Origin: JBOGIF01 sp050742415
GTDB lineage: Bacteria; Actinomycetota; Acidimicrobiia; Acidimicrobiales; AC-14
Direction of reading: 5' to 3'
Length of the DNA: 25,325 bases
Assembly (NCBI GenBank): GCA_050742415.1
Contig: JBOGIF010000091.1
Span: 1 to 25,325 of the forward strand
The position numbers and the translations under genes were made by a program. The notes beneath the pieces were generated by a model. The model worked only from the letters and a program-made list of their open reading frames with translations. It made no database searches and was not told the DNA's origin. Below, in pieces: positions 23,016 through 25,325 of the stretch; within the stretch, counting starts at the first letter, position 1; each line of letters begins with the position of its first letter.

Positions 23016-23086
23016 CGGGCCGAGGGTAGTGCCGGGTGCCGTTGGGTACCATCGCCGTCGTCCCTGCTTTCGGGCCAGGAGGTCTG

Positions 23087-23437
23087 GTGCTCCAAATCGA
23101 GCTCGACGAAGGCGAGGGATACACGATCTGCAGGCCGGTCGGGGAGCTCGATGCCTACACGGTCAGCCAGTTCCGTGAGTCCCTGGGCCAGCTTTCGGCC
23201 ACCCCGAAGCTGCTCATCGACATGTCGGAGGTGCCCTTCGTCGACTCGGCCGGGCTGGGTGCCCTGATCGGCGGCATCCGCCGGGCCCGCGAGGTGGGAG
23301 GCGACGTGGCTGTTTGCTGCAACCGGCCGACGCTCGTGCGGCTGCTGCACACCACCGGGTTCGACCGCATCGTCACGGTCACCGACACGTTGGCCGAGGC
23401 CGCCCGGTCCCTGACGGATCAGCCAGCCACCACGTAG
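23087..23437 (+). CDS. STAS-domain anti-sigma factor antagonist
   Basis: The 116-aa protein is of the SpoIIAA/RsbV type, which releases sigma factors by binding anti-sigma kinases when unphosphorylated. The frame reads GYTICRPVGELDAYTVSQFR, then KLLIDMSEVPFVDSAGLGAL with Ser54 in DSAG, the kinase target, and VAVCCNRPTLVRLLHTTGFD. I chose the GTG at 23087 because AGGAGG lies four bases before it and it matches the family start; longer frames to 23036 lack such a site. It is divergent from the receiver gene and its end overlaps the convergent ArsA gene by 19 bp. No anti-sigma factor or sigma gene is nearby. Confidence 0.93.
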   Translation: MLQIELDEGEGYTICRPVGELDAYTVSQFRESLGQLSATPKLLIDMSEVPFVDSAGLGALIGGIRRAREVGGDVAVCCNRPTLVRLLHTTGFDRIVTVTDTLAEAARSLTDQPATT

Positions 23438-24561
23438 GCGCCCACCTCCGCCAGCCCGGCCAGGTCGTGGACGTCCGAGGCCAGCAGCGGGACGCTGGCC
23501 ACCGGGACCCGCCCGATCCGCTCGGCCAGTGAGGCCACATGGGCCGCCTCGTCGTCGGCCAGGGCGGTTAGGTCGGCGAGGTTCGAGTAGAGGCCGCCGA
23601 GAGGAGAGCCGTCGTGTTCGGCCGCCCGCCGGCGATATCCCGCGGCGGTGGCCGACGCCGGGGCGAACCGGGGATGGACCCGGTTGACCACCAGCGCCGC
23701 TACCGGGATCGCCGCTTCCGCCAGCTTGTCGGCCAGGAAGGCGGCCTCGTCCATGGCGTCGCCCCGGGGGGCGCTCACCAGGACGAAGGCCGTACCGGGG
23801 TCGCCCATCAGGTCCCGAACCCGCTGGGCCCGCTGGCGGAACCCGTCCTCCATGCCCTCGAAGGCCTGGAAGAAGGCGACGGCGTCGGCCACGAGCTCCG
23901 AGCCGACGACCCGCGACACGGAACGCAGGACGGACTGGGTGGCGACGTTGACGGCCCGGAACGACGTGCGGGCCGGCATCATCAGCAGCCGGAACACCCG
24001 GTTCTCGAGGAAGCGGGTCAACCGGCGGGGGGCGTCGACGAAGTCGAGTGCGTTGCGGGTCGGGGGCGTGTCGACCACGACCAGGTCGAAGCGGCCTTCG
24101 TCGTGCAGTTCGAAGAGCTTCTCCATCGCCATGTACTCCTGGGTGCCCGAGAGCGCCCCCGCCACGTTGCGGTAGAAGCGGTTGGCGAGGATGGCCTCGG
24201 CCCGCTGCGGATCCGGCGCGTACTTGACCACCAGCGAGTCGAACGTGCTGCGGCTGTCGAGCATGAGGGCCCACAGCTCGCCCGGCCAGTCCCCGGCGAC
24301 GAGCCTGGGGGTGTCGGGAAGGCCACCCGCTCCCAGCCCCATGGCGTCGGCGAGGCGCCGGGCGGGGTCGATCGTCACCACCACGCTGCGACGGCCCTGG
24401 CGGGCGGCGTCGACGGCCAGCGCGCCGGCAACGGTCGTCTTCCCGACGCCGCCGGGGCCGCAGCACACCACCATCGACCGTTCCGCCACCAGCGCCCCGA
24501 TCCCCCCGCCGTCACCTTGGCCGACGGCGGCGGCGCCGACCCCGACGCCCGCCGGGTTCAC
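23419..24561 (-). CDS. ArsA-like ATPase (second of a pair)
   Basis: The 380-aa protein is a SIMIBI-class ATPase of the ArsA/GET3 family. It has the deviant Walker A GPGGVGKT (35-42), the strand VVVTIDPARRLADAMGL, the family text GTQEYMAMEKLFELHDEGRF and the switch DLVVVDTPPTRNALDF. It resembles the mycobacterial pair Rv3679/Rv3680, which are linked to the cell envelope and stress rather than arsenite; the similarity is from memory. No ArsB or ArsR gene is nearby. The GTG at 24561 overlaps the stop of the upstream ArsA gene by four bases. I rejected longer frames because they run through that gene. Confidence 0.92.
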   Translation of the reverse strand: MNPAGVGVGAAAVGQGDGGGIGALVAERSMVVCCGPGGVGKTTVAGALAVDAARQGRRSVVVTIDPARRLADAMGLGAGGLPDTPRLVAGDWPGELWALMLDSRSTFDSLVVKYAPDPQRAEAILANRFYRNVAGALSGTQEYMAMEKLFELHDEGRFDLVVVDTPPTRNALDFVDAPRRLTRFLENRVFRLLMMPARTSFRAVNVATQSVLRSVSRVVGSELVADAVAFFQAFEGMEDGFRQRAQRVRDLMGDPGTAFVLVSAPRGDAMDEAAFLADKLAEAAIPVAALVVNRVHPRFAPASATAAGYRRRAAEHDGSPLGGLYSNLADLTALADDEAAHVASLAERIGRVPVASVPLLASDVHDLAGLAEVGAYVVAG

Positions 24562-25325
24562 CGGGTGGCCGCCCTCGGACCCTGCGGGAGCTCGCGCACC
24601 GCCGAGGCCAGGGCGCGGGCCAGCCGGTCGACCTGGGCCGGGCCGATGTCGACGGCGGGCAGCGCCGGGAGGTGAAGCTGGGCCAGCGGCAGGACCTCGC
24701 CCAGGCGCCTCACCTGGCCGTCCTGAAGCTCCTGGCGCTCGGCCCGGAACCGGGCCGCCGCCGCCAGCGCCTCCGCCTCCCCCGGTGGCAGCACGAGCCC
24801 CCGGCCCTCGGCCTCGGTCGCCGGGTCGGCGTCGAGCCCTTCGACGGTGGGGTCGAGCCGGTTCACGACCACCGGCGCAAGCGTCACGCCGGCCCGGTCC
24901 TCGAGCATGAAGGCGGTCTCGGCCACCTCGTTGACGGGGGTCTCCTCGGCCAGCGTCACCAGCAGGACCTGGCACCGGTCCGGGTCGGTGAGCATGTCCT
25001 GTACCTCCTCCGCCTGGTCCCGCAGCGGGCCGGACCGGACGGCGCCCAGCAACCCACTGGCACTCGTCAGGAACGAGACGGCGTGACCGGAGGCGGGGCC
25101 GTCGACCACGATCAGGTCGGCGGCGCCGGCCCGTTCGAGCTGCTTGACCTTGCCCAGCACCAGGATGTCCTTGATGCCAGGGGCGGCCGTGGCGGCCACC
25201 TCGACCACCCCGCTGCGGGCCAGCCGCCGCGACAGCCGGCCCAGGCCGTGGCTCTCCAGGTACTCGACCAGGGCGGCCTCCGGGCGCAGCCCGGTAACGG
25301 TGGCGGCCCCGGTAGTGTCGGCGGG
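24558..25325 (-). CDS. ArsA-like ATPase (first of a pair), 5' end beyond the window
   Basis: The frame is open from the window edge (25325) down to the stop at 24558-24560, giving 255 codons; the start and Walker A lie outside. Visible parts include ALVEYLESHGLGRLSRRLAR, KDILVLGKVKQLERAGAADL and the switch strand DLIVVDGPASGHAVSFLTSA, then VLLVTLAEETPVNEVAETAF and LAPVVVNRLDP. This is the ArsA/GET3 pattern and it matches the first member of the actinobacterial pair. It is coupled to the second ATPase by GTGA overlap, so they likely form a heteromer. Its nucleotide-binding ability cannot be judged here. Confidence 0.85.
   Translation of the reverse strand, partial: PADTTGAATVTGLRPEAALVEYLESHGLGRLSRRLARSGVVEVAATAAPGIKDILVLGKVKQLERAGAADLIVVDGPASGHAVSFLTSASGLLGAVRSGPLRDQAEEVQDMLTDPDRCQVLLVTLAEETPVNEVAETAFMLEDRAGVTLAPVVVNRLDPTVEGLDADPATEAEGRGLVLPPGEAEALAAAARFRAERQELQDGQVRRLGEVLPLAQLHLPALPAVDIGPAQVDRLARALASAVRELPQGPRAATR

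Noticed and set aside
24562..24975. N-terminal extension of the second ArsA gene
   Set aside because: It would run out of frame through the upstream ArsA coding region; the GTG at 24561 gives the normal spacing to Walker A.

Overview
The window is GC-rich and uses GTG/TTG starts freely. Its order of tRNA cluster, tadA, SRP RNA, dnaX, ybaB and recR, followed further along by lysC-asd, together with a pair of mycobacterial-type ArsA ATPases, points to a chromosomal segment of a high-GC actinobacterium. I lean towards an Acidimicrobiia-like lineage, but that is inference.

Layout. 1-2700: a tRNA cluster on the minus strand (Arg-ACG, Ser-GCT, Ser-CGA, Ser-GGA) with tadA embedded. It contains a wrecked fic gene and a small decayed element inserted at the 3' end of tRNA-Ser(CGA). 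That element is bounded by a perfect 59-bp direct repeat and holds a VapBC-like pair, an integrase C-terminal stump and a doubly broken gene. 2700-6640: SRP 4.5S RNA, dnaX, ybaB, recR and a 5'-3' exonuclease, forming a replication and repair block. 6650-10050: acyl-CoA carboxylase beta subunit, a small overlapping ORF, a calcineurin-type phosphoesterase and an S51 peptidase, tightly packed. 10083-13718 (minus strand): a secreted seven-repeat SBBP protein and two tandem cyclophilins, one a lipoprotein and one without a signal. 13777-16461: lysC, asd and a small membrane protein. 16473-17357: an Mrr-type restriction endonuclease of lower apparent GC.

17391-20560 is the most unusual part. A perfect 44-bp repeat of the 3' half of tRNA-Pro(CGG) marks a second tRNA-borne insertion. 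It carries a toxin/HTH-like pair, two small unknown genes and a lipoprotein gene cut by one in-frame TGA. A two-gene unknown module, called X-Y here, occurs intact just outside the repeat and again, with X reduced to a stump, inside it. Y resembles the helical core of the ribosomal protein bL12 C-terminal domain.

20572-25325 (mostly minus strand): ogt and an Ada-AraC-AlkA fusion for alkylation repair, a stand-alone receiver protein, a STAS anti-anti-sigma-like protein, and two coupled ArsA-like ATPases, the upstream one cut by the window edge.

How the genes relate: TadA makes inosine in the tRNA-Arg(ACG) encoded 1.7 kb away. DnaX, YbaB, RecR and the exonuclease serve replication and recombination. 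LysC and Asd make the first two steps of the aspartate pathway. The two tRNA loci act as integration sites that have gathered and lost mobile genes. I see no rRNA, CRISPR array, prophage structural genes or intact integrase.
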